From Marvania coccoides (Eukaryota; Chlorophyta; Trebouxiophyceae; Chlorellales; Chlorellaceae): a stretch of DNA of 64,000 bases. The stretch is taken from assembly GCA_963854735.1 (NCBI GenBank), contig OY978097.1, positions 2,046,001-2,110,000 on the forward strand, given 5' to 3'. Below are positions 10,967 to 22,700 of this stretch, one piece after another; position 1 is the first letter of the stretch; every line of letters begins with the position of its first letter. Both the position numbers and the translations under genes were made by a program. A model generated the notes under the pieces. It had not been told where the DNA came from. It saw only the letters and a program-made list of their open reading frames with translations, and did not search any database.

Positions 10967-11699
10967 ATGGCTGCGCTCCCCCTTACCACACAGGATGCGG
11001 CTGCTGCGGAGGGCACAACCTCAAGGCTCGCAGTCCTGACCGATTTCTTCGGCCGCGTGAAAGAGAACACCACCCAGACATTCAGCGAGGTGAGCTTGCG
11101 CTCTGGCTGCGGTTCGCCCGCGATTCGCCGTGGTTCCGCCACATAACATCAATTAACCCCCTTCCTAGCTGCGCACACAGGCCAAGCCGCTGTCAGAGGT
11201 GTTCGATGTCTCTTCCTTTTCCAAAGTGCCCAACTTTTCCGAGCTCCCAGCGCGGCTGCGCAACAACGCGGCCTACTTCCGCACCAACTACGCCATCGTC
11301 ACCATCGGCACCACCGCTCTGGTCATGCTGATGAACCCCTGGAGCCTCATCGTGCTCACCGTCCTGGCGGCTCTTTGGTTCTACATGTACATCATCAAAA
11401 CCACGCCGCTGGTGCTGGGCGGCCGCGAGTTCTCAGACAGGGAGAAGTTCCTGGTACTGGCTGGCGGCTCTCTGTTCACGGTGTTCTTCCTCACCAGCGT
11501 GGGCGCCACCATCTTCTACGCTCTCGGCCTGTCAACGATCATGGTGGGCCTGCACGCCTCGCTGCGCGTGCCTGACGACGCCACGCTGTTCACGGACGAT
11601 GCCGGCGAGGGCGGCAGCCTCACCGGGCTGCTCTCGATGTTCAAGCCCCGCTCCGCGCTGAGTTATATGCCGGCAGCAACGGTGGGCGCTTCAGACTAG
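10967..11699 (+). CDS. PRA1 family prenylated-Rab acceptor, 217 aa
   Basis: Exons 10967-11089 and 11169-11699. The protein has the PRA1 pattern: ELPARLRNNAAYFRTNYAIV, then two hairpin membrane segments (ALVMLMNPWSLIVLTVLAAL and the region GSLFTVFFLTSVGATIFYAL), with REFSDREKF between them. PRA1 proteins sit in ER/Golgi/endosome membranes and bind prenylated Rab GTPases during vesicle traffic. The length is normal for the plant/algal family. An upstream in-frame TTG was ignored in favour of the ATG at 10967. The gene runs convergent with the phosphopantetheinyl transferase gene, leaving 225 bp between stops. Confidence 0.9.
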
Positions 11700-11924
11700 C
11701 AGTGATAGCAGTAGCAGCAGTAGAAAGTAACAACAAATACTACCATTATCGAGCAACTACAATACGATTCTTCTTCGATCAGTATAGCCCTGGCCAGGGC
11801 CCCTCTATGACCCGCCCTTGACGTTTTGACTTTCTCTTTTTAGTTCTATTGGTTTTTTTTCCTTTTCACTTCCTTTTCCCCCCGCAAAACCTCTATATGT
11901 TACTTGGATAAGAACACCATTCAT

Positions 11925-13049
11925 TCATGGTTCATGATTTAATACGCCAGTACTTGCATTTCTATGTATACTCGTTCCCGATGCTAGCACTGCCGGAGAG
12001 CACGCTTTCACCCCCCCACCCGCTTCGGAATCGACCATAAAGCAAGAGAGCTGCGGCGGGCGCAGGCTGCCGTCACTGCCATTGCCGTTCTCGCAGCACA
12101 CAGCGGCTATATGGGATTCGGTGGGCTGCAGCAGCAAAAAACTCCACTCAGGCGCCGCTTTTTCGCCAGCCTTGACAGTTTTGACGCTCTGGAACTCCAG
12201 CGCCGCGGGGCACTGCCCGTGGCCTGATTGGGTGTGAAATTCAAAGCCAAACCCACGAAAACCAGGCGCTGCAGAAATTCCGCGGCCAACTGCCTTCACG
12301 TACGCCTCTTTCAGCGTCCACAGCTTGATGAAATGTGCTCCTCGCGCGTCCTTACCCTCCATCGACTCCAACTGCTTGATCTCTGGCTGCGAAAACCGCC
12401 GTTTCGCCAGCCGAAGGACGTTGCCTCTCACCCGTCGCTCTGTCGCCTCTGCATCCAACCCTACCGCTCGCCCAGCCGCCACAGCCACCCCCACAAGCCC
12501 AGGGGTGTGCGTGAGGTTGAACCGCAGCGCGGAGGGCGGGTGCGCGAGCTCAGGCTTGCCGTGTCGGTTGCGCGAAAACAGCAGTTGGCTATTTTCATGC
12601 CCCGGAGGCAGGTAGCGCCGCAGCACCGCCCGTGTGAACGCTCTAGCCACCAGGCGGAGCTCCCCCGCGGCGGGGTCCCGCGCGGAGACGCACTCCGCGA
12701 GCTCTTCTTCTGTTAATTCCGCAGCGCAGGCTCGCCGGAGGTCAGCGGCGAGACCGGCGTCTGAAGGTTTGTGCTGCAGCCACCACACGTGAAGGTCGTC
12801 AGGAGTGAGGGGAAGCAGGTCGTCTTTATAACTGTGAAGGTGGGCGAGGAAGGGGGTGAGCGGGGGCGTTGCTGCTGCAGAGAAGGAGCTGCGGCTGGCC
12901 TTGCAGGCGGTGGTGGCGACAGGCGGCGTAAAGACGAGGGTGCTAGGAGGGCGTAGGTGGCGCAGGGATGGGAGCGTGCTGCACTGCGCCCACAGATGGT
13001 TGCTCGGGACGTGGTAAGCGCACGATAGCAGCATCTTGATCGATCGCAT
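11925..13049 (-). CDS. 4'-phosphopantetheinyl transferase, Sfp/AASDHPPT type, 374 aa
   Basis: One exon. It carries the Sfp-type motifs in order: FNLTHTPGLVGVAVA, then VGLDAEATER (the Mg2+-binding GxD), then FIKLWTLKEAYVKAVGRGI (the WxxKEAxxK block). This enzyme moves phosphopantetheine from CoA to a serine of acyl-carrier or similar carrier domains. The start at 13049 (MRSIKMLLSCAYHV) gives a long Ser/Thr/Ala-rich leader that may be an organelle-targeting sequence; the in-frame ATG at 13034 is nearly equivalent. The last 70 residues are variable. An earlier frame reaching 13214 is AT-rich and not convincing. Confidence 0.88.
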   Translation of the reverse strand: MRSIKMLLSCAYHVPSNHLWAQCSTLPSLRHLRPPSTLVFTPPVATTACKASRSSFSAAATPPLTPFLAHLHSYKDDLLPLTPDDLHVWWLQHKPSDAGLAADLRRACAAELTEEELAECVSARDPAAGELRLVARAFTRAVLRRYLPPGHENSQLLFSRNRHGKPELAHPPSALRFNLTHTPGLVGVAVAAGRAVGLDAEATERRVRGNVLRLAKRRFSQPEIKQLESMEGKDARGAHFIKLWTLKEAYVKAVGRGISAAPGFRGFGFEFHTQSGHGQCPAALEFQSVKTVKAGEKAAPEWSFLLLQPTESHIAAVCCENGNGSDGSLRPPQLSCFMVDSEAGGGVKACSPAVLASGTSIHRNASTGVLNHEP

Positions 13050-13522
13050 ACAATTTTTATGCAATGGCTGGCCGCCTTTGCATTCAGGTAGATTTCGATA
13101 CCAAATAATGAAATAAATATGAAATAACAGCATATGATATAACAATGCGGAAATTTTCAACCAAAAAAAGGCCCCCAAACCAAGAAGAAATGCTGAAAAG
13201 AAAGGATTGTGCATGCTGAGCCTGCTGAGCTCTTCCCATCCTGCTACATTTCTTGAAGGATGTCGGCAAGCTATCGACGGGCTGATAATGTATCCTCAGT
13301 TGCATATATCGTCGTACAACACCCCCTCCTATTCCTGCTTCTTTTTAGCAGTCATATTACAAAAGCAGCTATTGTGCATGCACAAACATATCTCTGCGTA
13401 CAAATCCGTCAAGAAAGAAATTTCTATTGCAGTACCACTTCTTTTTGCATCTCCCATTAAATATGTGGCGACGAAACTAACTGAGCAGGTGCATGCAAAA
13501 AGATATCACGAATGAAATCAAC
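13050..13522. other. Spacer, about 470 bp
   Basis: AT-rich spacer upstream of the phosphopantetheinyl transferase start. Short frames on both strands have no domain or codon bias. Nothing else seen. Confidence 0.5.
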
Positions 13523-14732
13523 TCACCCGCTGCAACAGAGCAAGTCGACAAAATTTGCCCTGCACGTCGCACATGTTTTCGAAAAATCCGACATTTTGGC
13601 CTTGCTCTTTGCCGTTTGGAAGGCTTCCTCCGCGCCAAGCATCGTCCGAGCGTCCAAAATGAGGTCCCGGTACGAAGACGGACACTTTTTCATCGCTTGA
13701 TCCAGCAGCCCGCCCGCCACGTCGGCATCATCCAACAAAACATGGCGAACGTGGCGGGGCGACCACGATTTTGCCGCGGCCACGACGTCCTCCCAGGAAG
13801 CTACGATAGCCTTCAGCTCCGCACTTTCACCCGCCGGCACCCCTCGTCAGCATGCGCCCCAGATTACCCGCTGCCAGCGTCCCGCGGAGCGGATCTGCGG
13901 GGCTGGCGGCCTCGGCCACCACCACCGCCTTCTGAGCAGCGGCGGCCAGAGCAACGGGGTTCCAGTCCGCCGTGGGGGCAGCCGGCGTTCAAACGCTTGC
14001 CGAATGTACAGATCGATCCACCGCCACAGCAGCCATCTCACAGGTACCCTGCGCAGCTGGTCCATAAACTGCGGCATTGCCAGATTGATTTTGGGGATGA
14101 CGACCTCCGGCGCGGTGGGCAGCTGGACAAACAGCCCCATCATCTGCACGGCCTGGTTCATGGCGTGGAAGGTCGTCTATTTTCAGCTGATTGCCGGCAG
14201 CCGGCAGCAGCTGGCCCCCTCGCGCGGCGTCGTGGGGGAGCAACATGATGGCTTGCGTCCTGTCGAGCTGCGACAGTACCGCTTCCAACCCAGGTGGGGC
14301 TATTGCAGCACGCCAGCGACTTCATTGTGTCTCTGTCCAGGCCCAACACCTCTGACGATGCCTCCCGAGTCTACGTCAGCAAACTCTTCGTGACGTTAGA
14401 AACCCTGCAGCTGCAGCATGACAACATACCTGGGTGTAACAGGAATCATTTCCGTTGTAGAACGTCAGGAGCGGGCTGTTGACGACAGCCAGCCAGCCAC
14501 TCAATTTCCAACCAGCCAGGACGCAGCGCAGCGCCAGGGGGTCCTGGGGCGAAGGCGAGGGCTTGCCGATGCCGTACGTTTCCAGCAGGAGGTTTGCGAG
14601 CTGCAGGGTGCGACAAAGGTCTCGCTGAGACTGGTTGCGCTTTGCCACCGGCATGGCATACAGGCGCTGCTTCCAGGGAGCCAGGCTGTCGTCTGCTGCG
14701 CTGGGCATTCTCTTTTTCGCTTTCATTTTCAT
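13523..14732 (-). pseudogene. Unknown gene broken by frame changes
   Basis: The first exon, 14732-14430, is clean: ATG, 101 codons in phase, then a GTATGT donor (KQRLYAMPVAKRNQSQRDLC, LQLANLLLETYGIGKPSPSP). Downstream, well-biased coding segments continue on the same strand but change frame repeatedly: AVLSQLDRTQAIMLLPHD (about 14285-14175), MNQAVQMMGLFVQLPTAPEV (about 14161-14000), TADWNPVALAAAAQKAVVVA (about 13985-13850), and SAELKAIVASWEDVVAAAKS to 13523. Two of the frame changes fall at C5 or G4 runs. So this is either a decaying gene or a live gene with base-calling indels. I do not recognise the family. Confidence 0.45.
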
Positions 14733-14967
14733 AAAACTGGAATGATCGGAGGGCAAAGTAAGCAGAAGTTTCAGCGATTGCGATTTAAAGGTTGATTTTT
14801 TTTTATCCATACGCATACTTGAATCTCAGCAGTACCCACCTTCCAAAGAAGATACTTCGACGCTACAAATCTCAATTGGACATGATGTTGGAATACAAAC
14901 AAAAGGCCTCGATTTTTTTTCAAAAACTTAGAACTCTGCATTTCTTTGATATTTCGAATATAAAAAA

Positions 14968-15549
14968 ATGGTGAAAATATCTTTGGAATTCAGGTAAAAA
15001 GATTAGCGCTGCAAATGACACATTTTAGATAAACAGAGAGACGCAGCGATGAATTATTTTTGTCTTTGGGTGTTGCGCAGTGGGGGCCTGGAGCTGCTGT
15101 TTGGGAACGAGAAGCAGCTGGAGGCGGACATTCCAACAAACGGCGGCAGCGAGCTCACTGTGGCGGAGGCCATGGCGTGGACAAGAGACAACCTTCTGAC
15201 GGAGCGGCCAGAGATGTTCATGAAGGGGGACACTGTGTGAGTTTCCTGTCTGCTGTGTACTTCTATATCGAAACTAGCTGGATGGTATCTACTGTCAAAC
15301 TCATTTCCCGTCTATCATAACCTTCAGGAGACCTGGAATTTTGGTTTTGGTGAACGACGCCGATTGGGAGCTGAGGTGAGAAAAAGGGCGGGGTTCCAAT
15401 TCCAGCTGTGTTCTGAATATACACCGAATCGGATGTTTACCAGTCCCCTCGTCCCACCCCTTTCTCTTCTTGCCTGCAGTGGATTGGATTTGAGCCCTCT
15501 GGCCGCCGGCGATAAACTTGCGTTCATTTCCACATTGCATGGGGGTTGA
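14968..15549 (+). CDS. URM1: Ubiquitin-related modifier URM1, 99 aa
   Basis: Four small exons (14968-14993, 15081-15236, 15328-15375, 15480-15549) join in phase to a 99-residue protein, the normal URM1 length. It starts MVKISLEFSGGLELLFGNEK, has the segment RPGILVLVNDADWELSG and ends ISTLHGG, the diglycine tail that is thiocarboxylated. URM1 is activated by an Uba4/MOCS3 enzyme and donates sulfur for 2-thiolation of tRNA wobble uridines; it can also be conjugated to proteins. The first exon is only 26 nt and was placed by the match to the family N-terminus. None of the pieces alone would be called a gene. Confidence 0.93.
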
Positions 15550-15963
15550 TAGCCTATATATAAGTAAAATAAATTTAATAAATTCATGGGCGGTAGCTCG
15601 ACAGAGTGGACCATGGTAGGAGGAAATGGGGCGCTGGCATTGGGAAGCAAAATTTACATGCGCTGGTAATAGAAATACCACGGGCCTAAGTGTACTAGCC
15701 AGCAATCGCTCTGATACTATGCACCAGGCTTCAGAGGAAGCTTCTGTGGCTGGACAGGCCTGTAATGCAAGTCCGGAGAACAAAAGAAAGTTTTGGTTGT
15801 TCCCATTCCATTTATCTATTTATTTTATTTTGCAAAAAAAAAACGCGAATGTCGAAAGCTTACAGGAAAAATAAACTAATTTTATTAAAAAGGCCGTTAA
15901 TATTAGCCATCGGGCACCTGAGCAGTCCAATTTTCATCACTTTATTTAAATAGGGGACGAAAG
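15550..15963. other. Spacer, 414 bp
   Basis: AT-rich 3' region of URM1 and promoter of the GH16 gene. No further feature seen. Confidence 0.5.
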
Positions 15964-17348
15964 ATGAATCTGCGATTTGGAGCCCAATGGGCGTGCCTTC
16001 TGCTCCTGGTTCTTCAGGCAAGCGCTAATTTGACTAAAAATAAGCTAGATGGCAACCGTCGGACACGAATCTCCAATGTCAGGAGTATGACCACTCGTTC
16101 TAAAGAGATCTTCAGAACAACATCAAAGAAAAGCCCACCCCCGCCGCCCCCTCAGAAGCGGTAAGTCTATTGCAATAATATATAAAGCTGCTGTATTGCG
16201 AGGAACGCGGTTTGGAGCTCACGCGGTTTTTCTCTGAGCCACTCATCAGCCCACCGTTAATTCATACACAACAACAAACCCCTTTAAACCTCACCTCCAA
16301 CTCTTTCTCTCGCATTTAAAGGTCCCCGCCGCCGCCATCCCCTCCCACCCCTCCACCGCCTGCATCAACAGGGTGCGGAGCCGGCTGGACTGAGCTGTTT
16401 GTCGATGAATTCGAAGGACCAGCCATTTCCTCCCAAAAATGGGGATACCAGGAGTACGATGGCTGGCAGTACGGCATTGGCGACTGGGGCAATGGCGAAT
16501 TAGCGTGGTACACCAAGAACACGTCGAATGTGTTCACTAGAAACGGCACGCTGGTCATTAAAGCGCAGGTGGAAAGCGACCCGATAGGCGTGTTCAACGA
16601 CTGCTGGGGCGAGTGCAAGCAGCGGTGCACGAGCGAGGGGTACGTGGAAGGCACGCAGGCGTTTACCTACTGCCACGAGCCGTGCGGCTACCCACGCTGC
16701 GACATCGTCAAGTCGCGGGCCATCACTTCTGGCCGCATTCGCACCTTCCAAAAATTCAGCATCGCGCCCTCGCAGACCTACAAGACCGTGAAGATTGAGG
16801 CGAAGATGCAGGTCCCTAAAGGAGACGGTCTGTGGCCTGCTTTTTGGTTGCTGCCTGAAGGGGCCACTGAAAAATGCAGCGGGTGTGGCGAGTACGGCAG
16901 CTGGCCCGGCTCTGGCGAGATTGACGTTTTTGAGGCTGTCAATCAGATGGACGAGACCATTGGGACGATCCACTACGGGGGTCCGCCACACAACTACAAG
17001 AGCAGCTACGACAACAAGCCAATGAGTGACGGGTTTGAGACGTTTGCCGTGGAGTGGGAGGCCGCCAAGATGCGGTGGCTGCGCAATGGATCAGAGTACG
17101 GGCAGGCAGCCAGCAGAGACAGCGGAGATGCCGCTGGCTGGTTTAGCGCAGCGGCAAACCCGGCGCCCAACGCACCATTTGACAAGCCTTTTCACCTCAT
17201 TCTGAACCTCGCGGTTGGCGGAGGATTGTCCAACGGCGACTATCAGAAAAATAACGGCAAACCCCTGGAACTGGCCGCTGCAAAAGCGGCTCTGGGACCG
17301 AATGGCAAAGAGCTTGTTGTCGACTATGTGCGTGTGTGTGGCAAATAA
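15964..17348 (+). CDS. Secreted GH16 beta-glucanase (laminarinase-like), 407 aa
   Basis: Exons 15964-16160 and 16322-17348. The protein begins with a probable signal peptide (FGAQWACLLLLVLQASA), then a basic stretch and a proline-rich linker that the intron interrupts, then a GH16 catalytic domain. The ExDxxE active site is GSGEIDVFEAV, with nucleophile Glu265, Asp267 and acid/base Glu270. The flanking GLWPAFWLLPEG and the terminal VVDYVRVCGK are typical. About a dozen cysteines, several in a cluster at residues 160-192, suggest disulfides and fit export. GH16 enzymes cleave beta-1,3 or beta-1,3/1,4 glucans; a role in wall or storage-glucan turnover is inference. Confidence 0.92.
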
Positions 17349-17945
17349 AATGCTGCGTGCATCCCCGCGCATGTATGGCCGCATGTAGCGCTGCTGCTCT
17401 TTATCTTAACTACTTAAACGACCTCGAACGCGCTGCCATTGCCGCCGTCGCCGTCAAAATGTTGAATTTGCAGTTGATACCCCCCTTTCGGGCGAATTGA
17501 ATGAATTCTATATTTTTAGTACTACTTTTCTATCGTACGTGCTTATAAATAATGCAGCTTGCTAATACTTGCATACAGGTTTTGGTTATTTTGTTTTCAA
17601 ACGCCTGCAGCTTGAAAAAAAGTTATTTGCTTAATAAAAAATAATGCATTTGTAAAATACTTCCCCGTAACATAACAAAGCACCGATTCCCCACGCAATT
17701 AGAAGTATAGAGCTCAGTCGACTGTCAACTTTGTCGGACAAAGGGAGCACTGGACAAAGGTTTTCTATATATCGCTGTGTTTTGCATTGTAGGTCTAGGT
17801 GTATTTATTATAAATAACTTAGTTATATGTGTGTATACGAAACCGATACTAATACAGCAGAGAGAGAGGAGCCTGCTTTTTTATCTAATTCAATATATTA
17901 TTAATCCTTTCGAAAACCAAAATTTTCAAGAGGGCCTCCTAGCCA
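17349..17945. other. Spacer, 597 bp
   Basis: AT-rich sequence between the GH16 stop and the thioesterase start. A GA-repeat (about 17862-17870) and short A runs are the only features. Confidence 0.5.
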
Positions 17946-19502
17946 ATGACCACCATACAACACGAAGACGATCACGCACAGCTGCGCGCCACGCTGGTGG
18001 CGCTGTCCGTCCGCGTGGAGCACCTCGAGAAGGAGCTGGCCAAGCGCAGCACCGGCGACGCCAAGGACACCTCCGTAGCTGCCGCTCACGCCACCGCCGC
18101 AGGGCGCACCTCGGCACGCGCGCTGGCCGCCTCCTCCTCCGCTGCGCGCTGCCTCTCCCCGCCCCTTTCTCTGCCGGCAGAGGTCCCGATGGCCGCCACC
18201 CGCATGGTCACCAGTCAGCTGTGCTCCCCAGCGGAGTCCAACGGACTGGGCATTGCGGTGGGGGGCGCGGTCATGAGCTGGATCGACGTGTGTGCGGGGC
18301 TAGCCGCTAAAACGCTGGCCCGCGGGCCATGCGTCACTGTTTCGGTGGACTCAGTGCATTTTTTGCGCCCAGTGCACACCGGAGCGGTGGTCCTGGTGGC
18401 CGCCATGGTCAACCGCACATTTGAGTCTTCCATGGAGGTGGGGGTGCGGGTGGAAGAGGAGTGCCCCCTCACCGGCGCCCGCCACCACTGCTGCTCAGCC
18501 TACCTCACATTTGTGGGCATAGGCTTTGGTAAAGGCAAGCCTGGGCTGCCTCGGGTCACGCCAGGCCCCTCCCGCAGGCTACGCGCCATTTATGCGGACG
18601 CAGAAACGCGGCGAGCGCGCCGCCTGGTGCGCCGCCGCGCCCTGCAGACGGACCCAGCTGCCATGGCGGCAGAAGCCGCCTGCAGGCTGCTGCCGGTCAC
18701 TCACCGCGTGGGCACGCCCACCCTACCTCCGGCGTTGCCCCGCCTGGACTTCAGCGGCGCTTCGCTCGCGTCTGCTCCCTCGGACGATGGCAACTCAGAA
18801 GAAGGCACGGGCGACAGCGGTCCCCTCGCCACGGCCACCGCGCGCCACGGCTCCTCCGCGCCACGCGTGCGCATCTCCCCGGGCTTCACCACCGCGCACA
18901 CCACCCACATCATCATGCCGCAGCACGCCAACTCCATTGGCATCACTTTTGGCGGGCAAGTCCTTCGCTGGATAGAAGCCGCAGCGTTCGTCGTTGCTTC
19001 TCGGGTCTCGCGCGGGGGCTTCGTGCTGGTCGCCAGCATGGACGAGGTCACCTTTCTGAAGCCCACCCGCTTGGGGGACACCGTGTTTGTCGAAGCACAG
19101 GCCACTGCGGTGTTCGGCAGCAGCCTGGAGGTTATGGTGTCGGTGTGGGGCGAAATTCCCGAAGAAGGGGTGCCTTTCCACTGCGGCGACGCGTACGTGA
19201 CGGTGGTGTCCGTGGACTCTAACAGTGAGCCTGTTGACATTCCGTTTGAGGTGGTTCCGGGGTCGCCAGAGGAAGAAAGGCGATACCAAGGGGCGGTGAC
19301 TCGGCGGCAAGGCAGGCTGGCGCTGCGGGAGCACCTGCTGCGGGAAAAGAGCAAGCGGGGGTCGCTGGATGAGGAGGTGGACGTGGAAGGGACGCTGTCC
19401 AAGTACAGAAAGGCGGCGGCAGCGGCGGCGGCAGCAGTGCTGCCTGCGGCAGAGATCGAAGAAGAGCCGGATGCACTGGTGCAGGTGCTGGCTGATGCAT
19501 AG
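17946..19502 (+). CDS. Acyl-CoA thioesterase with two hotdog domains (ACOT-like), 518 aa
   Basis: A single exon of 518 codons. Two hotdog folds are visible. The first has NGLGIAVGGAVMSWIDVCAG and SVDSVHFLRPVHTGAVVLVA; the second has QHANSIGITFGGQVLRWIEA and SMDEVTFLKPTRLGDTVFVE. The pattern N-x(n)-GG-x2-[LM]-x-W-[IM] and the paired layout are those of ACOT7/BFIT-type acyl-CoA hydrolases, which release free fatty acid and CoA. The N-terminus has a short coiled coil (LRATLVALSVRVEHLEKELA) and an Ala/Ser-rich linker. The tail is an Ala-rich helix. No clear targeting peptide or lipid-binding START domain is present. It runs convergent with the FHA/PHD gene, 272 bp between stops. Confidence 0.88.
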   Translation: MTTIQHEDDHAQLRATLVALSVRVEHLEKELAKRSTGDAKDTSVAAAHATAAGRTSARALAASSSAARCLSPPLSLPAEVPMAATRMVTSQLCSPAESNGLGIAVGGAVMSWIDVCAGLAAKTLARGPCVTVSVDSVHFLRPVHTGAVVLVAAMVNRTFESSMEVGVRVEEECPLTGARHHCCSAYLTFVGIGFGKGKPGLPRVTPGPSRRLRAIYADAETRRARRLVRRRALQTDPAAMAAEAACRLLPVTHRVGTPTLPPALPRLDFSGASLASAPSDDGNSEEGTGDSGPLATATARHGSSAPRVRISPGFTTAHTTHIIMPQHANSIGITFGGQVLRWIEAAAFVVASRVSRGGFVLVASMDEVTFLKPTRLGDTVFVEAQATAVFGSSLEVMVSVWGEIPEEGVPFHCGDAYVTVVSVDSNSEPVDIPFEVVPGSPEEERRYQGAVTRRQGRLALREHLLREKSKRGSLDEEVDVEGTLSKYRKAAAAAAAAVLPAAEIEEEPDALVQVLADA

Positions 19503-19774
19503 AAAAAAAGAAGCGGAGAAAAACAATAATTAAGATTGCATTTTTCTTGATAGTTTGGGCACCTGATATTTGCATGAATTAGATTTTTTAGTGGTTTGGC
19601 ATCTGATTTTTCATTATACTATTTTTACAAAGAGAAGACAGCAGAAAAATAATAAAATGGGAAAAGAGTGACTGATTTATTGATGATAAATGCAATGCAA
19701 TGCACGCACATGCAAGAAGAAGAAAGAACTCTAGGCCCAATATGAGCCGTCCCCAAATCTCAGTCGCCGTTATT

Positions 19775-22700
19775 TCACCGCCTGGAGCGGGTGGAGCGCG
19801 TGGCAGGCTCCGCTGCCGCAGCAGCCTTGGTGGCAGAGGCAGTGGGGCGTCCACGGGTGCGCTTGGCAGTGGGGGCCTCCTCCTCAGCAGGCACCGCATC
19901 TCCGCCCCTGGTGCGCTTGGACCCCGTGGCAGAGGGGGAAGGCGCTGTGGCAGCAGCGGACTTCTTGGCACCACGCTTGGCAGCAGGCTTGGGAGCGGGC
20001 GTCTGCTCCTCCTCCTCTTTCTCCTCAGCGACGGCACGCTTCTTTCCACGGCCAGCAGCAGCCTTCTTTTTAGCCGCTGCAGCGGCAACGGCCTCCTCAG
20101 CCTTCTTGGTCTTGCACTCGGTGCAGTACCTGAAGAGGGAATAAATTAAAGGGCACAGGAAGTTCGTTCAAAATTATAGACGTTGTAACAAGCTCTAAAG
20201 AGGAAATTCAAACTGGAATTCTATAAACACGTTTTATAAATACTTACCAGTCTCCCTTGGGCACGCGCTTCAGGGGCGGGTCGCAGCAGGCTAGGTGGCA
20301 GGCATTGTCGCAGCCGTCGCACAGCAGCAGCACGTCTCCCTCCTCGCCGGTGTGGCACTTGTGGCACTTGTCCTCACCCTCCTCCTCTTCTTCCTCTGAA
20401 TCGCTCTCTTCGACCTCCGCAGCCACGGCCTCCTCCTCCTTCTTCCTCTTCGCCTGCAACGGCTTTTCAACAGCGATGTCCTCCGCTGCCGCCGCCACCT
20501 CAGCCAGATCGGCGCTGACGTCAGTGGGGACGCCCGAAGCCTCGTCAAACACCCACCCCGGCACCTCAACTTCGTCGATGATCTTTCCACCAGAGGGGGT
20601 GGTGCCGCTGGCCTTGCGAGCGCTCTGCGACTTCCTGGAGGTCGCCGGTGTCTTCTTGGCGGTGGCAGGGGTCTTGGCCGCCGGGGTGCGGGAATTGGCC
20701 GGCGTTTTGGCGGGAGTTTTGGCCACGGCCACAGCGGGGCGGACAACCACCACGCTGCCAGCCAGCTCAGTGCGAGAAGGCTCAACGGAAGGAGCGTAGC
20801 CCACCACCACCACGCGAGGAGCGCACATCACGGGCGCTTCTTCGGCGCCGTCGACCTCCATGGCTTCGTTGTCCAGCTCAGTGGCCGCGTCTTCAGCGGC
20901 GCATTCCTCCTCTTCCTCCTGAGCAGCAGCAGCCTCCTCCTCTTCCTCTGCCTCCCGGTTGGCAGCGATCTGCTGCAGTACGGCCTGAAGCTCCTGGCGC
21001 TTGGCCTTCTCCTCCTCCAGCGCGGCGTGCAGGTTGGTGGCTGCGCGCTTCAGCCGCAGAGCCCGCATCTCCAGGCCCCGCATCTGCTGCGCCAGCTGGA
21101 CCACGCGGCCGCGCTCCAGCTTGGACTGCAGCACCATCCGCTGGTACATGGCCAGGGGAACGGTGGGCGCGTTCTCAGCGCCAGTCATCACCTCTTCCTC
21201 AACAATTTCTTCGGCATCCTCCTGCCCGACTTCTTCCTCCTCGCCCTCCACTGCGTGCTCCCCAGCGCATTCGTCGATGCCCATGGTGGAGGGCACGCCA
21301 GCCACAGCCTCCACCACCTCCATGACCGCGTCATCGCTGCCTTCCACAGGCGGCTGTTCCTGCTCCTGCTCCGCCATCTCTACCTCCAGCGGGGCAGTGG
21401 CCTCGCGCGGGGTGCGTGCGGGCTTGACGCTGCTGCGCCCACCAGCAGAGATGGGGGTGCCACCGATGATGGCGATTTTGGTGCCAGGGGTGCGAATGCT
21501 TGAGCGGCGACGGCGGCCAGTTGACTTGCGAGCAGAGCTGACCGGCAGAGCCTCCTGCTCCACCTCTTGCTGCGTTTCCTCCTCCTGTTGCTTCACAGCG
21601 GACTGGGGGCGCACGCTGGGCTGGCTCTTGGCAGCAGATGCAGGGGCGGCAGAGGTCTTGGGCGTCACGGCAGCCACGCTCTTGACGACAGATGCGCGCA
21701 CCGCGGTGCGGGGGGTCACTGCGATGCTTATTGCTTTCTTGGCCGCCGGGGTCCACTTCGTAAAGTCAGCAGGGAGCTCAAATTCAACGTCGTGCTCCTC
21801 CGCAAGCTCCGCCAGCTTTGCAGCCAGCGATGAGGCGTCCAGCGCCCCAGGAGCAGGGGCAGCACAGGGAGTGGGCGCAGGCGCCCGAATGCCAGGCATA
21901 CCGGGCGTCATCCCCTTTCCAGGGGTGACGGCGACGCTCTTCGCCTTGGCAGCGGTGGCAGGCGTGATGGCCACAGTCATGCCGCCCTTGGCCCCGGTTG
22001 CAGGGGTGATGGCAACGGTTGCTGCAGCGAGATCCTTGGCTTCAGTCGCAGGGGTGACAGCTGCAGGTGCTGCTGCTGCCTTGGTGGCAGTGCCAGTGCG
22101 AGCAGGAGTCGCCATGGCCTTTTTCACAGCGGGGGTCCACCGCATGAAGTCCACAGGCAGCTCAAAGGTGACGTCGTGCGCCTTTGCCAGCTCCGCAAGA
22201 TTAGCGGCCAGTGCACTGGCCTCCGCCTCGCTGCTCTCCTTGATGGAGCTCTTCACAGCGCTTCGAATTGCGGTGGCGGGGGTGGGCGCGGGGGCCTGGG
22301 CGCCGCGGGGCGCCGTCGCAGGCGTGCGAGCCGCCTTGGATGCGCTGGCAGTCGGGGCCAGGGGGGTGCGAGCCTTGGCGGCACTGCGCAGGGCGCTGCG
22401 TGGGGCAGTCTGCGGCTGCTTGACCACGGTGGGGGGCAGCGGGGTCCAGCTCATAAATCCCACGGGCAGGTCGAACTCCACGTTGTGTTCCTCGGCGATG
22501 TCCGCAAGTTTGGAGGCCAGGGCGGTGGCTGCCGCATCCACGGCGCCGGTGACAAACACAGAGCCAGGTGTGCCGGCGGCGTTGCTTGCGTTGGTGGCAC
22601 TGGCGTTGAACCTAGCACCCACCACGCTGATCATCATTTTCGCGGTGGTGGCGGGGCCAGGCGTCCAGCGCATGAAGTCAGCGGGCAGCTCAAAGGTCAC

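Noticed and set aside
13050..13214. N-terminal extension of the phosphopantetheinyl transferase
   Set aside because: Phe/Leu/Ile-rich translation of AT-rich DNA, without similarity to the enzyme.
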